This document shows positions 8,201 to 16,779 of a stretch of 64,000 bases of DNA, piece by piece; the first letter of the stretch is position 1, and the number at the start of each line of letters is the position of its first letter. This DNA is from JAGVSR01 sp964458265. Its GTDB lineage: Bacteria > Pseudomonadota > Alphaproteobacteria > Rhizobiales > Hyphomicrobiaceae. The notes beneath the pieces are model-generated. The model saw only the letters and a program-made list of their open reading frames with translations. It was not told where the DNA came from and did not search any database. The position numbers and the translations under genes were made by a program. The stretch is from contig CAYWIF010000002.1 of assembly GCA_964458265.1 (NCBI GenBank), forward strand, positions 62,001-126,000, read 5' to 3'.

Positions 8201-9211
8201 CTACCTCGGCGTGTAATTGTTCGGCCCTTTCCTGTGGCCGCCGTCGTGCTTGCCCTTGCCGCCACCGCCGACTTTGCCGAGTCCGATCCCGATACCAACT
8301 CCAATTGCAAGTCCCAACGCAGCTTTCGCCGCCGCATCGTCGTTGCTTGCACGCTTCGTCGGCTTCGGCTTCTTCTTCGTCGGTACAGCCGTCTTCACTG
8401 GCTTCTTCTTTGCCGGTTTGTCGCTGGCCGTGTCGGTCTTCGGCTTTTTGGTCCGGCGCGGCGGCGGATCGTTCTTCACTTTGCGCGGCGGCGTGATCAC
8501 CGGATCGACTGCGCCGAGCTTGATCAAATCCTCGCCTGTGAAGACAGGTTCCGGGTCGATGGCCGGCGGCTTATCCACGAACGGAAACGACGTATCGAGC
8601 GGTGGCAAACCGGACTTGTCGACTTTGCCCCAGTGCGCCGGCTCTTCCACCTCGCCGGCATTCGTAATGCGAATGAGCTTGCCCGGCTCATCGAGATCGC
8701 GGCACCGGCCACGTTCGTCGCAAACGGTCACCGCGCCTTCATGCAGCAGCAGCCAGCTTCCCACGTCCGCTTTAACGAACACGTCGAAAATCGTTCCGCG
8801 CACCGTGATCGACGCGCGCGGTACCTTCACCACGTAGCTCGGCTTGGCCGCCTTGCCCGTCATGAACCGGAACGTACCCTCGACGAGATCGACGCCGATG
8901 TCGCCGGCCGCCTTGTCGGCGTCGTAGACAAACTTGTCGAGCAGGAGCTTGGCGCCCGGCCCCAACGCGAGTTTTGTCTCGTCGTTGAGCTTCAGTTCCG
9001 TCGAACCGTCCTTGCTCACATCGATCAATTCGTTCTGGCGCACACCGTCGCCGGTCGCGAGTGTCCGCGTGTCCCGGTTATACGCCGCCGTCACGATATC
9101 AACGACCGACAGCGTGGCCCCGATGGGGTCGCCCTCAGCGGCAAGCGCAGAACCGGCAACAAGGCCGGGACCGATGGCAACGAGTAAAGCGGCGGCTGTC
9201 AGGCGGCGCAT
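8201..9211 (-). CDS. Secreted FecR-domain protein with basic, glycine-rich tail
   Basis: A 336-residue protein with a clear Sec signal peptide (MRRLTAAALLVAIGPG to SALAAEG). ATG 9211 was chosen because it follows GGGAG and begins the signal; an upstream in-frame extension of 33 residues is rejected. A FecR domain follows (about residues 40-150: NELIDVSKDGSTELKLND, then VKVPRASITVRGTIFDVFV). The C-terminal half is Pro/Lys-rich low-complexity sequence, then a hydrophobic glycine-rich segment and a basic tail. Classical FecR proteins are membrane anti-sigma regulators, but this one has no cytoplasmic anti-sigma part and no adjacent sigma factor; it belongs to the stand-alone secreted FecR group. 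Confidence 0.8.
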   Translation of the reverse strand: MRRLTAAALLVAIGPGLVAGSALAAEGDPIGATLSVVDIVTAAYNRDTRTLATGDGVRQNELIDVSKDGSTELKLNDETKLALGPGAKLLLDKFVYDADKAAGDIGVDLVEGTFRFMTGKAAKPSYVVKVPRASITVRGTIFDVFVKADVGSWLLLHEGAVTVCDERGRCRDLDEPGKLIRITNAGEVEEPAHWGKVDKSGLPPLDTSFPFVDKPPAIDPEPVFTGEDLIKLGAVDPVITPPRKVKNDPPPRRTKKPKTDTASDKPAKKKPVKTAVPTKKKPKPTKRASNDDAAAKAALGLAIGVGIGIGLGKVGGGGKGKHDGGHRKGPNNYTPR

Positions 9212-9315
9212 GACGCACTCCCACGCGAATAGAAGAGACTTTGCCCTCAGTATAGCGCGGACTAGCTTTCCGGATTGTACCATAGGGAACAGGGAAACGT
9301 GAATCGGCACTATTC

Positions 9316-10239
9316 CTAAGGAGTAAGCGAAACAGCGCCCCTATCCTTGGCCTTATGGTCAGGCTCAACATGGATAACGATCTGTGAACCCGGCAATCTG
9401 GTTTTGAGTGCAGCTTCGATACGGTCGCAGATGTCGTGCGATTCCAGCACGGTCATGGATCCTGGGACCACCAGATGAAATTCGATGAACGTCGCCCGTC
9501 CCGCATGCCGGGTACGGATATCGTGCGCCTGGATTGCCCCGGCGCCGCATTCTTTGATGACATCCCGGATCGCACCCTGGTCATCCGCGCTTGCGGCCTC
9601 GTCCATCAGGGATGAAATCGAACTGAAGATAATCCGGTATCCGGTCCACAGTATGTTGGCGCCGACGAACGCCGCAAGCAGCGGATCGAGTTCTTTGATC
9701 CCGGTCCACAAAGAGAGAATAAGTCCGATCAGCACGCCTGCCGTTGTCGCCACGTCGGTAAGGATGTGCCATCCACCCGCCGTCAGCGCCGGCGATTTCC
9801 AAGCCCGCCCACGCGAAATCAAATAGAACGCCCAGATCGCGTTCAGAACTCCAGCGAACCCGTTGATGGCAAGACCAAGTGCCGGTTCTGTGAGCGTGCG
9901 CGGCGAAAACCAAGCTTGGTAGGCTTCCTGAAAAATGAGGACCGCCGCAACGACAATCAGCGCGCCTTCGAAGGCAGCCGAGAAGAATTCCGCCTTGTGA
10001 TGGCCGAAAGGATGCCGCCGGTCCGGCGGCATCGCACTGACGCGTATCGCAACGAGTGCGGCGACTCCCGTGACGACATTGACGATGCTTTCGAGCGCGT
10101 CTGAGTAGAGTGCGGCGCTTCCCGTCGTCCAGTATGCGAGATACTTGAGCCCCATGACCACGAAAGCCACGGCGATCGTCGCAATCGCCGTTCGGCCGAC
10201 GAAACCGTCGCCGTGTCCATGGTTGTGCGACCCGCTCAT
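9316..10239 (-). CDS. Cation diffusion facilitator family metal efflux transporter
   Basis: A 307-residue inner-membrane antiporter that exports divalent metals (Zn, Co, Cd, Mn or Fe) against protons. ATG 10239 starts a short His-rich leader (HNHGHGDG). Family features are YSDALES in helix II, HPFGHHKAEFF in the II-III loop, HILTDV in helix V (metal-binding HxxxD), and a C-terminal CzcD-like cytoplasmic domain of about 85 residues with a metal-binding His in IEFHLVVPG. Which metal it carries cannot be told. An in-frame start 13 codons upstream is less likely. It diverges from the YdjM-like gene. Confidence 0.9.
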   Translation of the reverse strand: MSGSHNHGHGDGFVGRTAIATIAVAFVVMGLKYLAYWTTGSAALYSDALESIVNVVTGVAALVAIRVSAMPPDRRHPFGHHKAEFFSAAFEGALIVVAAVLIFQEAYQAWFSPRTLTEPALGLAINGFAGVLNAIWAFYLISRGRAWKSPALTAGGWHILTDVATTAGVLIGLILSLWTGIKELDPLLAAFVGANILWTGYRIIFSSISSLMDEAASADDQGAIRDVIKECGAGAIQAHDIRTRHAGRATFIEFHLVVPGSMTVLESHDICDRIEAALKTRLPGSQIVIHVEPDHKAKDRGAVSLTP

Positions 10240-10399
10240 CGAATCCGTGTCTTTTGCCTTACAGGTCCGCTGTGACACGCCGCACCGCTCACGCCAAGCA
10301 CCTTGTGAGCTGGGTTTTCCACATCGTCCGGCCCGTGTCGCCTCGCCCCGGCGGCAAGAATCTGCTCCGAAGACGGATCAGCACGTCAGGAGAGCGACC

Positions 10400-11233
10400 A
10401 TGGCCAATTTCACGACTCATATCGCGGTCGGCACCGTCGTCTCCGGCGCGCTCGCCACCCTGACGCTGGCCGCCGATGTCATCGCTCCGGAAAATCTTAT
10501 CGCCGTCACCATGGCCGGCGTGCTCGGCTCCATCCTGCCCGACATCGACCTGAAGGACTCGCGCCCGAGCAAGGCCATGTTCTCCGGCCTTGGGATTTTC
10601 TTCTCCTTCGCGGTGCTCTTCTCCTTCGCCACCAAATATTCAATCGCGGAACTGTGGATCATCTGGCTCGGCACGCTCGTCTTATTCCGATACGGCCTTC
10701 ATACCGCGTTCCACAATCTCGCCATCCACCGCGGCATCTGGCACTCCATCCTCGCGGCCTTCTTCTCGGCCGGCGCCACCGCCGTGGTGTTCTATTACGT
10801 TCTGGGCCGGCACGAGGGCGTCGCATGGCTCGCCGGCGCGTTCCTCTTTATCGGCTACATCACCCACCTCATTCTCGATGAAGTGTACTCCGTCGACGTG
10901 ATGGACACGCGCGTGAAGGCCTCGTTCGGTACCGCTCTGAAGCTCTTCGACCGCCGCTACCCCTACGCATCATTGGGCATGTTGGCGGCCACCGTGGCTG
11001 TCCTCAGCATCACCCCGCCGACCAAGACGTTCATGGACGGCATGTCGTCCCGCAATCTGTGGGCCGGACTGAACGAGCGGCTGCTGCCCGAAGACAAGTG
11101 GTTCGGCCTCATCGACCGCCACGGCGGCCTCGCCAGGGTCGGCACCACCGCACCCGCCGATGGCGTCACAACGGGATCCATTCCGCCCGCGCCGGAGGAT
11201 GCGCGGCCTGCCACCCCGCCACCCGCGAACTGA
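10400..11233 (+). CDS. YdjM-like membrane-bound metal-dependent hydrolase
   Basis: A 277-residue protein with four to five membrane segments. ATG 10400 follows AGGAGA; the frame continues upstream over the promoter region but those residues are not typical. The signature is a set of His/Asp residues in and between helices: FTTHIAVG near the N-terminus, GSILPDIDLKDS, HRGIWHS and GYITHLILDEVYSVD. Family members (PF04307, related to phospholipase-C-type hydrolases) are of uncertain substrate. The C-terminal 60 residues are hydrophilic and Pro-rich. A small membrane protein gene follows after 108 bp. Confidence 0.75.
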   Translation: MANFTTHIAVGTVVSGALATLTLAADVIAPENLIAVTMAGVLGSILPDIDLKDSRPSKAMFSGLGIFFSFAVLFSFATKYSIAELWIIWLGTLVLFRYGLHTAFHNLAIHRGIWHSILAAFFSAGATAVVFYYVLGRHEGVAWLAGAFLFIGYITHLILDEVYSVDVMDTRVKASFGTALKLFDRRYPYASLGMLAATVAVLSITPPTKTFMDGMSSRNLWAGLNERLLPEDKWFGLIDRHGGLARVGTTAPADGVTTGSIPPAPEDARPATPPPAN

Positions 11234-11341
11234 CCGGCCGTCCGGCTCATCCCCACCGTTTGCCGAGCGCGCCCAAAGCCGCTACAAGGCCGCCAGGACA
11301 CGCGCACCAAAAGCGCGGTCTCTTAGGGGAGGATTATCACC

Positions 11342-11575
11342 ATGACACCGACGATTGCCGGCGTGCTCGCGCTCGCCTTGCCGCTGCTGCTGCTCGGCCT
11401 TCTGTTCCTGCGCCGCAACGGCCTCGTCTTCCTGTTCTATGTCGCGCTCAGCGCCGTCGGCATCGGTTACCTTGTGACGACCGGCGCCATCGACGACATC
11501 GGCACACAGGTGCTCGACCTCATCGGCCAGGCAACATCCGAGAAAGCCGCCGAACCGGCCCCCGCCACGCCCTGA
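11342..11575 (+). CDS. Small two-helix membrane protein, hypothetical
   Basis: 77 residues with a strong ribosome site (AGGGGAGGA, 8 nt before ATG). Two hydrophobic segments (about 4-22 and 28-48) are separated by RRNG; the acidic/Pro tail is short. I do not recognise a family. It lies just upstream of glyS, where glyQ or a small membrane protein is found in relatives, and is probably co-transcribed with it. Confidence 0.6.
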   Translation: MTPTIAGVLALALPLLLLGLLFLRRNGLVFLFYVALSAVGIGYLVTTGAIDDIGTQVLDLIGQATSEKAAEPAPATP

Positions 11576-11664
11576 CGGAGAGTCAGTTCTCGCCACACCA
11601 GCGCTTGCCGCGTATCTGGTCCTCGCCTATGAGACGGGGCGGCCGCCGGAGACGTTGAGACCTC

Positions 11665-13821
11665 ATGTCCGAACTGCTGATTGAACTTTTCTCTGAGGAA
11701 ATCCCCGCTCGCATGCAGGTGCGCGCTGGCGAGGACCTGAAGCGGCTCGTTTGCGAGAGCCTCACCGCCGCCGGTCTCACGTTCGACGCCGCCCGCGCCT
11801 TCTCCACCCCGCGCCGCCTCGCTCTCGTCGTCGATGACCTGCCCGCCATGTCGCCCGCGGTGTCGGAGGAGCGCAAAGGCCCGCGCGTCGGCGCCCCCGA
11901 GCAGGCGCTTGCCGGCTTTCTGAAAGCTGCGGGCCTTGCCTCCATCGCCGAAGCTGAAATCGTCAAGGACGACAAGAAAGGCGATTACTACCTCGCCCGC
12001 ATCGACAAGCCCGGCCGCAGCGCCGCCGAAATCGTCGCCGAAGCCCTCCCCGCGATCCTCGCCAAGTTCCCCTGGCCCAAATCCATGCGATGGGGCACCG
12101 GCACCTTCCAATGGGTCCGCCCGCTCCACTCCATCGTCTGCCTGCTCGACGGCAAGGTTGTCCCCTTTGAAGTCGCCGGCATCGCCAGCGGCAACACCAC
12201 GCGCGGCCACCGCTTCCATGGGCCGGCCGCCTTCAAGATCAAGTCGTTCGCGGATTACGAAGCCCAGCTTCTCAAACATAAGGTCATGCTCGACCCCGCC
12301 GCGCGCATGGCCGCTATCTCCGACGCCGCGCACGCCGCCGCCAAAGCCGCCAAACTCCAACTCGTCGAGGACGACGCCCTCGTCGCCGAAAACGCCGGCC
12401 TCACCGAATGGCCCGTTGTGCTGATGGGCACGTTCGATAAAGAATTTCTCGAAGTTCCCGGCGAAGTGCTGACCACCTCCATGAAGCAGCACCAGAAGTG
12501 CTTCTCCCTGCGCGACCCCAAAACGAACGGGCTCGCCAACAAATTCATCCTCGTTTCCAACCTGACGGCCACCGACGGCGGCGCTCAGATCATCGCCGGC
12601 AACGAGAAAGTCATCCGCGCCCGGCTTTCGGATGCGAAGTTCTTCTGGGATCAGGACCTCAAGAAGCCGCTCGACGAAATGGCGAGCGAACTGGCGGGCA
12701 TCACCTTCCACGAAAAGCTCGGCAGCCAAAAAGACCGCGTCGAACGCATCGCGGAACTGGCCGCCCAGATCGCCGGTGCAGTCGATGCCGTGCCGGAAGA
12801 TGCCCGCCGCGCGGCGCAACTCGCCAAGGCCGATCTCGTCTCCGGCATGGTCGGCGAATTCCCCGAGCTGCAGGGCCTGATGGGCCGCTACTACGCCGAG
12901 AAAGCCGGCACGAAGGCCGACATCGCGCGCGCCATCGAACTCCACTACAAGCCCAAAGGCCCGGGCGACATCGTCCCGAAAGAAGAAAACGGCGACAGCG
13001 TTGCGATCGCCGTCGCGCTGGCCGACAAACTCGACACCCTCGTCGGCTTCTGGGCCATCGGCGAAAAGCCCACCGGCTCCGGCGACCCCTACCAGCTCCG
13101 CCGCGCCGCCCTGGGCGTGATCCGCATCGTGTTGGAGAATGATCTGCGGCTACCGCTAGAGGAGACCATTCCTAAGGCTGAGCAGCAATACTTTGCGCAG
13201 GGCAGGGTTGTTGAGATTTCGCAAGACGCGGGCGAAAGCGAAGATCACCACCTGAAGCGCATTTATTCGGCTCGGCGTGGCCTCTACGACTTTTTCATGG
13301 AGCGCCTTAAAGTCCATCTGAAGGACAAAGGTTCGCAACATGATCTAATTGACGCTGTAATCGCACTCCAAAGACAGGGAACGCCCATAGCAGGCGAGGA
13401 CGACCTCGCCCTCATCGTAAAGCGCGTCGATGCCCTTGGCGAATTCCTCGGCACCGACGACGGCGCCAATCTGCTGGCCGGCGTCAAGCGCGCCTCCAAC
13501 ATCCTCTCAATCGAGGAAAAGAAGGACAAGACCAACTTCTCCGGCGAGCCCGCGGGCGAACTCCTGGCTGAACCCGCCGAGCGCGCGCTCGCCGCGGCCA
13601 TCGCCAAGGCCAAGTTCGACACCAATGCCGCGATTGCAGTCGAGAACTTCACCGGCGCGATGAACGCGCTGGCTGAACTGCGCCCCGCCGTCGACGCCTT
13701 TTTCGAGAAGGTTACCGTCAATGTTCCCGATCCGGCCCTGCGCGCAAACCGGCTGAAACTCCTGTCGGAAATCCGCGCCGCCACCCTCAACGTCGCTGAT
13801 TTTTCACGCATTTCCGGCTGA
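11665..13821 (+). CDS. glyS: Glycyl-tRNA synthetase beta subunit
   Basis: A 718-residue beta subunit of the bacterial alpha2beta2 glycyl-tRNA synthetase; it carries tRNA recognition and is required with GlyQ for charging tRNA-Gly. Visible family blocks are LLIELFSEEIPARM at the N-terminus, KSMRWG, KHHQKC-like MKQHQKCF, the HD-like central region and the C-terminal DALR-type anticodon region (RASNILS, VNVPDPALRANRLKLLSEIR). glyQ is not next to it in this window. Bases about 13145-13395 (residues about 495-577) use clearly different codons (CTA, ATT, CCT, GTT, AGG, AGA) from the flanks while the reading frame stays intact. Confidence 0.95.
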   Translation: MSELLIELFSEEIPARMQVRAGEDLKRLVCESLTAAGLTFDAARAFSTPRRLALVVDDLPAMSPAVSEERKGPRVGAPEQALAGFLKAAGLASIAEAEIVKDDKKGDYYLARIDKPGRSAAEIVAEALPAILAKFPWPKSMRWGTGTFQWVRPLHSIVCLLDGKVVPFEVAGIASGNTTRGHRFHGPAAFKIKSFADYEAQLLKHKVMLDPAARMAAISDAAHAAAKAAKLQLVEDDALVAENAGLTEWPVVLMGTFDKEFLEVPGEVLTTSMKQHQKCFSLRDPKTNGLANKFILVSNLTATDGGAQIIAGNEKVIRARLSDAKFFWDQDLKKPLDEMASELAGITFHEKLGSQKDRVERIAELAAQIAGAVDAVPEDARRAAQLAKADLVSGMVGEFPELQGLMGRYYAEKAGTKADIARAIELHYKPKGPGDIVPKEENGDSVAIAVALADKLDTLVGFWAIGEKPTGSGDPYQLRRAALGVIRIVLENDLRLPLEETIPKAEQQYFAQGRVVEISQDAGESEDHHLKRIYSARRGLYDFFMERLKVHLKDKGSQHDLIDAVIALQRQGTPIAGEDDLALIVKRVDALGEFLGTDDGANLLAGVKRASNILSIEEKKDKTNFSGEPAGELLAEPAERALAAAIAKAKFDTNAAIAVENFTGAMNALAELRPAVDAFFEKVTVNVPDPALRANRLKLLSEIRAATLNVADFSRISG

Positions 13822-13989
13822 TCGTCCGCAGCCTCGCCGCGACCCTCGCCAATAGACCTGATTGTCCCGCTTCGCACCTGCAATAAGAAAAATTGCGCGC
13901 GATCGGGTGATCCTTCCAATGACCTCAGACGTTCTCCATGCAGACGCAAACAAGTGGCGCGTGGCATCCCCCAGCGCCCTCAAGACGCG

Positions 13990-14394
13990 ATGGAAAAGAT
14001 GGACGACGGTAAAACGCTCCACTTCGAATTCGCCGAGACCGCCAAGGCCACCGCGCCTTCGGCCCACATCGGCGGCAATGGTGCCAACGGCACCCACGGC
14101 GCCGCGACCCGGCGCCACAAACCCGAAAAGCTGATGCGGCTCCTCTCGGACCGTAACTTGAAGCTTCTCAAGATGATCCGCACGGCCGAGCCCAAAACCT
14201 TGGCCGAGCTTTCCAGGCTCTCGGGCCGTCCCAAGGCCAGCCTGACGCGCACCCTCGCTCGGCTCTCCGATCTGGGTATCGTCGTGCTCGTCAAGTCGAA
14301 GGGTCGCGGCAAAATCCCGATGGTCGCTTGCGATCGCGTGCGCCTCGAAGTCAGCCTGCTGCCCGAAACGGAAAGCCCGTCCGGCAACGCCTGA
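13990..14394 (+). CDS. Winged-helix transcriptional regulator (MarR / HVO_A0114-type DNA-binding protein)
   Basis: A 134-residue protein. The first 45 residues are hydrophilic with a Gly/Asn/His-rich patch, followed by a helical segment (LMRLLSDRNLKLLKMI) and a winged helix-turn-helix (TLAELSRLSGRPKASLTRTL, LSDLGIVVLVKSKGRGKIP). The wing and last strand (MVACDRVRLEVSL) look like the HVO_A0114 group, members of which serve as antitoxins or stand-alone regulators; no toxin-like partner gene lies beside it. An upstream in-frame start at 13954 is possible. A strong terminator follows 26 bp after the stop. Confidence 0.6.
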   Translation: MEKMDDGKTLHFEFAETAKATAPSAHIGGNGANGTHGAATRRHKPEKLMRLLSDRNLKLLKMIRTAEPKTLAELSRLSGRPKASLTRTLARLSDLGIVVLVKSKGRGKIPMVACDRVRLEVSLLPETESPSGNA

Positions 14395-14420
14395 CGCACT
14401 GGCAGCTTTGAGAGAAAACA

Positions 14421-14453
14421 AAAGCGGCGTCCCGCAAGGGATGCCGCTTTTTT
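14421..14453 (+). terminator. Rho-independent terminator after the HTH regulator
   Basis: AAAGCGGCGTCCC pairs with GGGATGCCGCTTT (one G-T pair) around GCAA, followed by a run of six T. It is a textbook intrinsic terminator for the plus-strand unit ending with the HTH gene. Confidence 0.85.
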
Positions 14454-14727
14454 ATGCTCATTCAACTGGAGGAATTGCCGTGGCAGCCGGCTGATCGAAC
14501 CACTCCGAGCCCTCTCCGAACGGAGCAGTCAGCGCGCCCCGCACGACCGGATCAGCCAGCTAACCACGCAAAATCTGATAACTCACTTCCGAGCAGTTTG
14601 CCCTTCAAAAAATGTGTAAGTCACCTCTGTTTGGCAGCCGACTTGACAGACATTTTGCACGTTTTCAATGCGCTGACCGATCACGGCGCTCATGCGCACC
14701 TGACGTCGATCAAGACGGCAAAAATAT
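14454..14727. other. Low-GC intergenic stretch between convergent genes
   Basis: About 270 bp beyond the terminator with visibly lower GC than its surroundings (A/T-rich runs near 14570-14620 and 14650-14735). No frame gives a protein I recognise; short open frames on both strands have poor starts. A TTGACA at 14644 has no good -10 partner. It may hold a small RNA or the relic of a lost gene. Confidence 0.4.
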
Positions 14728-16635
14728 TTACACGACCGCGCTTTCTTCTTGCATACGATCGGCGTCCTCATAGGCCGCCGTGGCCGCCAGCCAGTCTTCT
14801 TCGGCCTCGCCCAGCTTCTTGGCGACCTGCCCACGCTCCAAGGTGATTTTCTGCGTGCGCTGAGCATCTGCGTAAAGATCGGGGTCCGCGAGCGTCGTGT
14901 CGATGCGCGCGAGTTCCGCTGAAAGTTTCTCCACGCGCTTTTCCGCCTCCTGCATCGCCCTCTTCAGCGGGGCAAGCTGCTGCCGCTTCTGCGCCGAGGC
15001 CCGCCGTTGCGCGCCGCGATCGATGCGGTCGTCGGACTCACCCCGCGTTCCGCCGCGATCACCCGAACCCCGCTCCGCCAGAAGCTCCGCGCGATAGCCC
15101 TCCATATCGCCGTCATAGACCGAAACCGTCCCGGCTTTCACGATCCACAGCCGATCCGCCGTCGCCTCGACCAAGTGCCGGTCATGGCTGATCAGGATCA
15201 CCGCGCCTTCATAGTCCGCCAGCGCATGGATCAGCATTTCGCGGCTGTCGATGTCGAGATGGTTTGTCGGTTCGTCGAGGATGAGAAGGTGCGGCGCATG
15301 AAACGCCGTCAAGGCCAGCAGCAGCCGCGCCTTTTCGCCGCCGGATAGGTTTGCGCACTTCGTATCCGCCTTGTCGGCGCTGAAGCCAAACGTGCCGAGC
15401 TTGGTGCGCTTCTGCGCTTCCGTCGCCTCCGGCATGAGCTTGACGATGTAGTCGTAGGGTGAAGCCAGCGGATTGAGATCGTCCAGTTGATGCTGGGCAA
15501 AGTACCCGGCCGTGACCCGGTTCGCGCCGTAAACGTTGCCCGACAGCGGCGACAGCCGCCCCGCCACAAGCTTGGCGAACGTCGACTTGCCGTTGCCGTT
15601 CTGCCCAAGCAGCGCAATGCGGTCGTCCTGGTCGATCCGCAGATTGAGCCCCTTGAGAATAGGCTTTCCCGGCTCGTAGCCCGCCGCTGCGTCCTCCATC
15701 CGCAAAAGAGGGCTCGCCAGCATCTTTTCCGGATTGGGCAGAAAGAACGGCACCACCCGGTCTTCCACGTGCGCCGCGATGGGCTGCATCTTCGCCAGTG
15801 CCTTCACCCGGCTCTGTGCCTGCTTCGCCTTCGTCGCCTTCGCCTTGAAGCGGTCGATGAACGCCTGGATGCGGCGCTTCTCGTCGTCTTGCTTCTTCTT
15901 TAGCTTCAGTTCGAGCCGCTGCTTTTCGCGTCGCGCTTCTTCGAAGTCGTCATATCCCCCGGAATAGAGCGTGAGCTTGCCCCGATCGAGGTGCAGGATC
16001 GCACCCGGCACCGCGTTCAACAGATCCCGGTCGTGACTGACGATGAGCACGGTGTGCGGGTAGCTCTTCAGATAGCTCTCTAGCCACAGCGTGCCCTCCA
16101 GATCGAGATAGTTCGTCGGCTCGTCGAGCAACAAGATTTCGGGCTCGAGAAACAAGATCGCCGCAAGGGCCACACGCATCCGCCAGCCGCCGGAATATTC
16201 GCTGCAGGGCCGTTGCTGCGCCGCCTGGTCGAAACCGAGACCCGCCAGAATGGTTGCTGCGCGCGCCGGCGCCGAATGCGCGTCGATGTCCGTCAACCGC
16301 AATTGGATTTCCGCAATACGGTGCGCATCCGTCGCCGTTTCCGCTTCCGCCAGCAGCGATGCACGCTCCTGGTCGGCCCCCAGCACCCAATCGATGAGGC
16401 TGGTCGCACCGCCTGGAGCTTCCTGCGCGACATAACCGATCCGCGCCCCTTTGCTCGTCGAGATACCGCCGTCGTCGGGATGCAGTTCGCCCGTGATAAG
16501 CCTCAGAAGCGTCGATTTGCCCGCACCGTTCCGGCCGACGAGCCCGACCTTGTGACCCGTCGGAATGCCGGCAGTCGCGGCGTCGAATATCCGCTTGCCC
16601 TCGATGTGAAACGTCAGGTCGTTGATGTGCAGCAT
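14728..16635 (-). CDS. ABC-F family ATPase (Uup/YheS-type)
   Basis: A 635-residue soluble protein with two ABC ATPase domains and no membrane part. Domain 1 has GRNGAGKST, SGGWRMRVALA and LLLDEPTNYLDLEG; domain 2 has GQNGNGKST, SGGEKARLLLAL and LILDEPTNHLDID. A charged linker (KLKKKQDDEKRRIQAF and on) joins them, and the C-terminal 100 residues form a coiled coil, as in Uup/YheS. Family members act on ribosomes or on branched DNA/translation quality; drug resistance is not suggested. Runs convergent to the HTH gene. Confidence 0.9.
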   Translation of the reverse strand: MLHINDLTFHIEGKRIFDAATAGIPTGHKVGLVGRNGAGKSTLLRLITGELHPDDGGISTSKGARIGYVAQEAPGGATSLIDWVLGADQERASLLAEAETATDAHRIAEIQLRLTDIDAHSAPARAATILAGLGFDQAAQQRPCSEYSGGWRMRVALAAILFLEPEILLLDEPTNYLDLEGTLWLESYLKSYPHTVLIVSHDRDLLNAVPGAILHLDRGKLTLYSGGYDDFEEARREKQRLELKLKKKQDDEKRRIQAFIDRFKAKATKAKQAQSRVKALAKMQPIAAHVEDRVVPFFLPNPEKMLASPLLRMEDAAAGYEPGKPILKGLNLRIDQDDRIALLGQNGNGKSTFAKLVAGRLSPLSGNVYGANRVTAGYFAQHQLDDLNPLASPYDYIVKLMPEATEAQKRTKLGTFGFSADKADTKCANLSGGEKARLLLALTAFHAPHLLILDEPTNHLDIDSREMLIHALADYEGAVILISHDRHLVEATADRLWIVKAGTVSVYDGDMEGYRAELLAERGSGDRGGTRGESDDRIDRGAQRRASAQKRQQLAPLKRAMQEAEKRVEKLSAELARIDTTLADPDLYADAQRTQKITLERGQVAKKLGEAEEDWLAATAAYEDADRMQEESAVV

Positions 16636-16779
16636 GGCGCCATCGCTTAACGGCTTGGCGCCGGCATGTCACCCCGATGCCGCAGCGCACCCCTCGCGAT
16701 GCCTCTGCGGACCGACGCCGCTGTGGAAAGCCTGTCCCGCCGCTTTGACTCCCACTCGGCCCCGCCCGACGCTTTTTCG

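Noticed and set aside
8201..9211. FecR protein as a classical anti-sigma factor with TonB receptor system
   Set aside because: Secreted by a signal peptide, no cytoplasmic part, and no sigma or receptor gene next to it.
9212..9310. 33-residue N-terminal extension of the FecR gene
   Set aside because: The extension precedes a well-placed ribosome site and signal peptide and would bury the signal.
11467..12945. Minus-strand open frame of 492 codons in glyS
   Set aside because: Antisense shadow of a clear glyS gene; no motif or ribosome site.
14583..14692. Small minus-strand ORF with a Cys-rich stretch after the ABC-F gene
   Set aside because: No ribosome site, overlaps the 3' region of another gene's transcript, and no recognisable family; chance ORF is the simpler reading.
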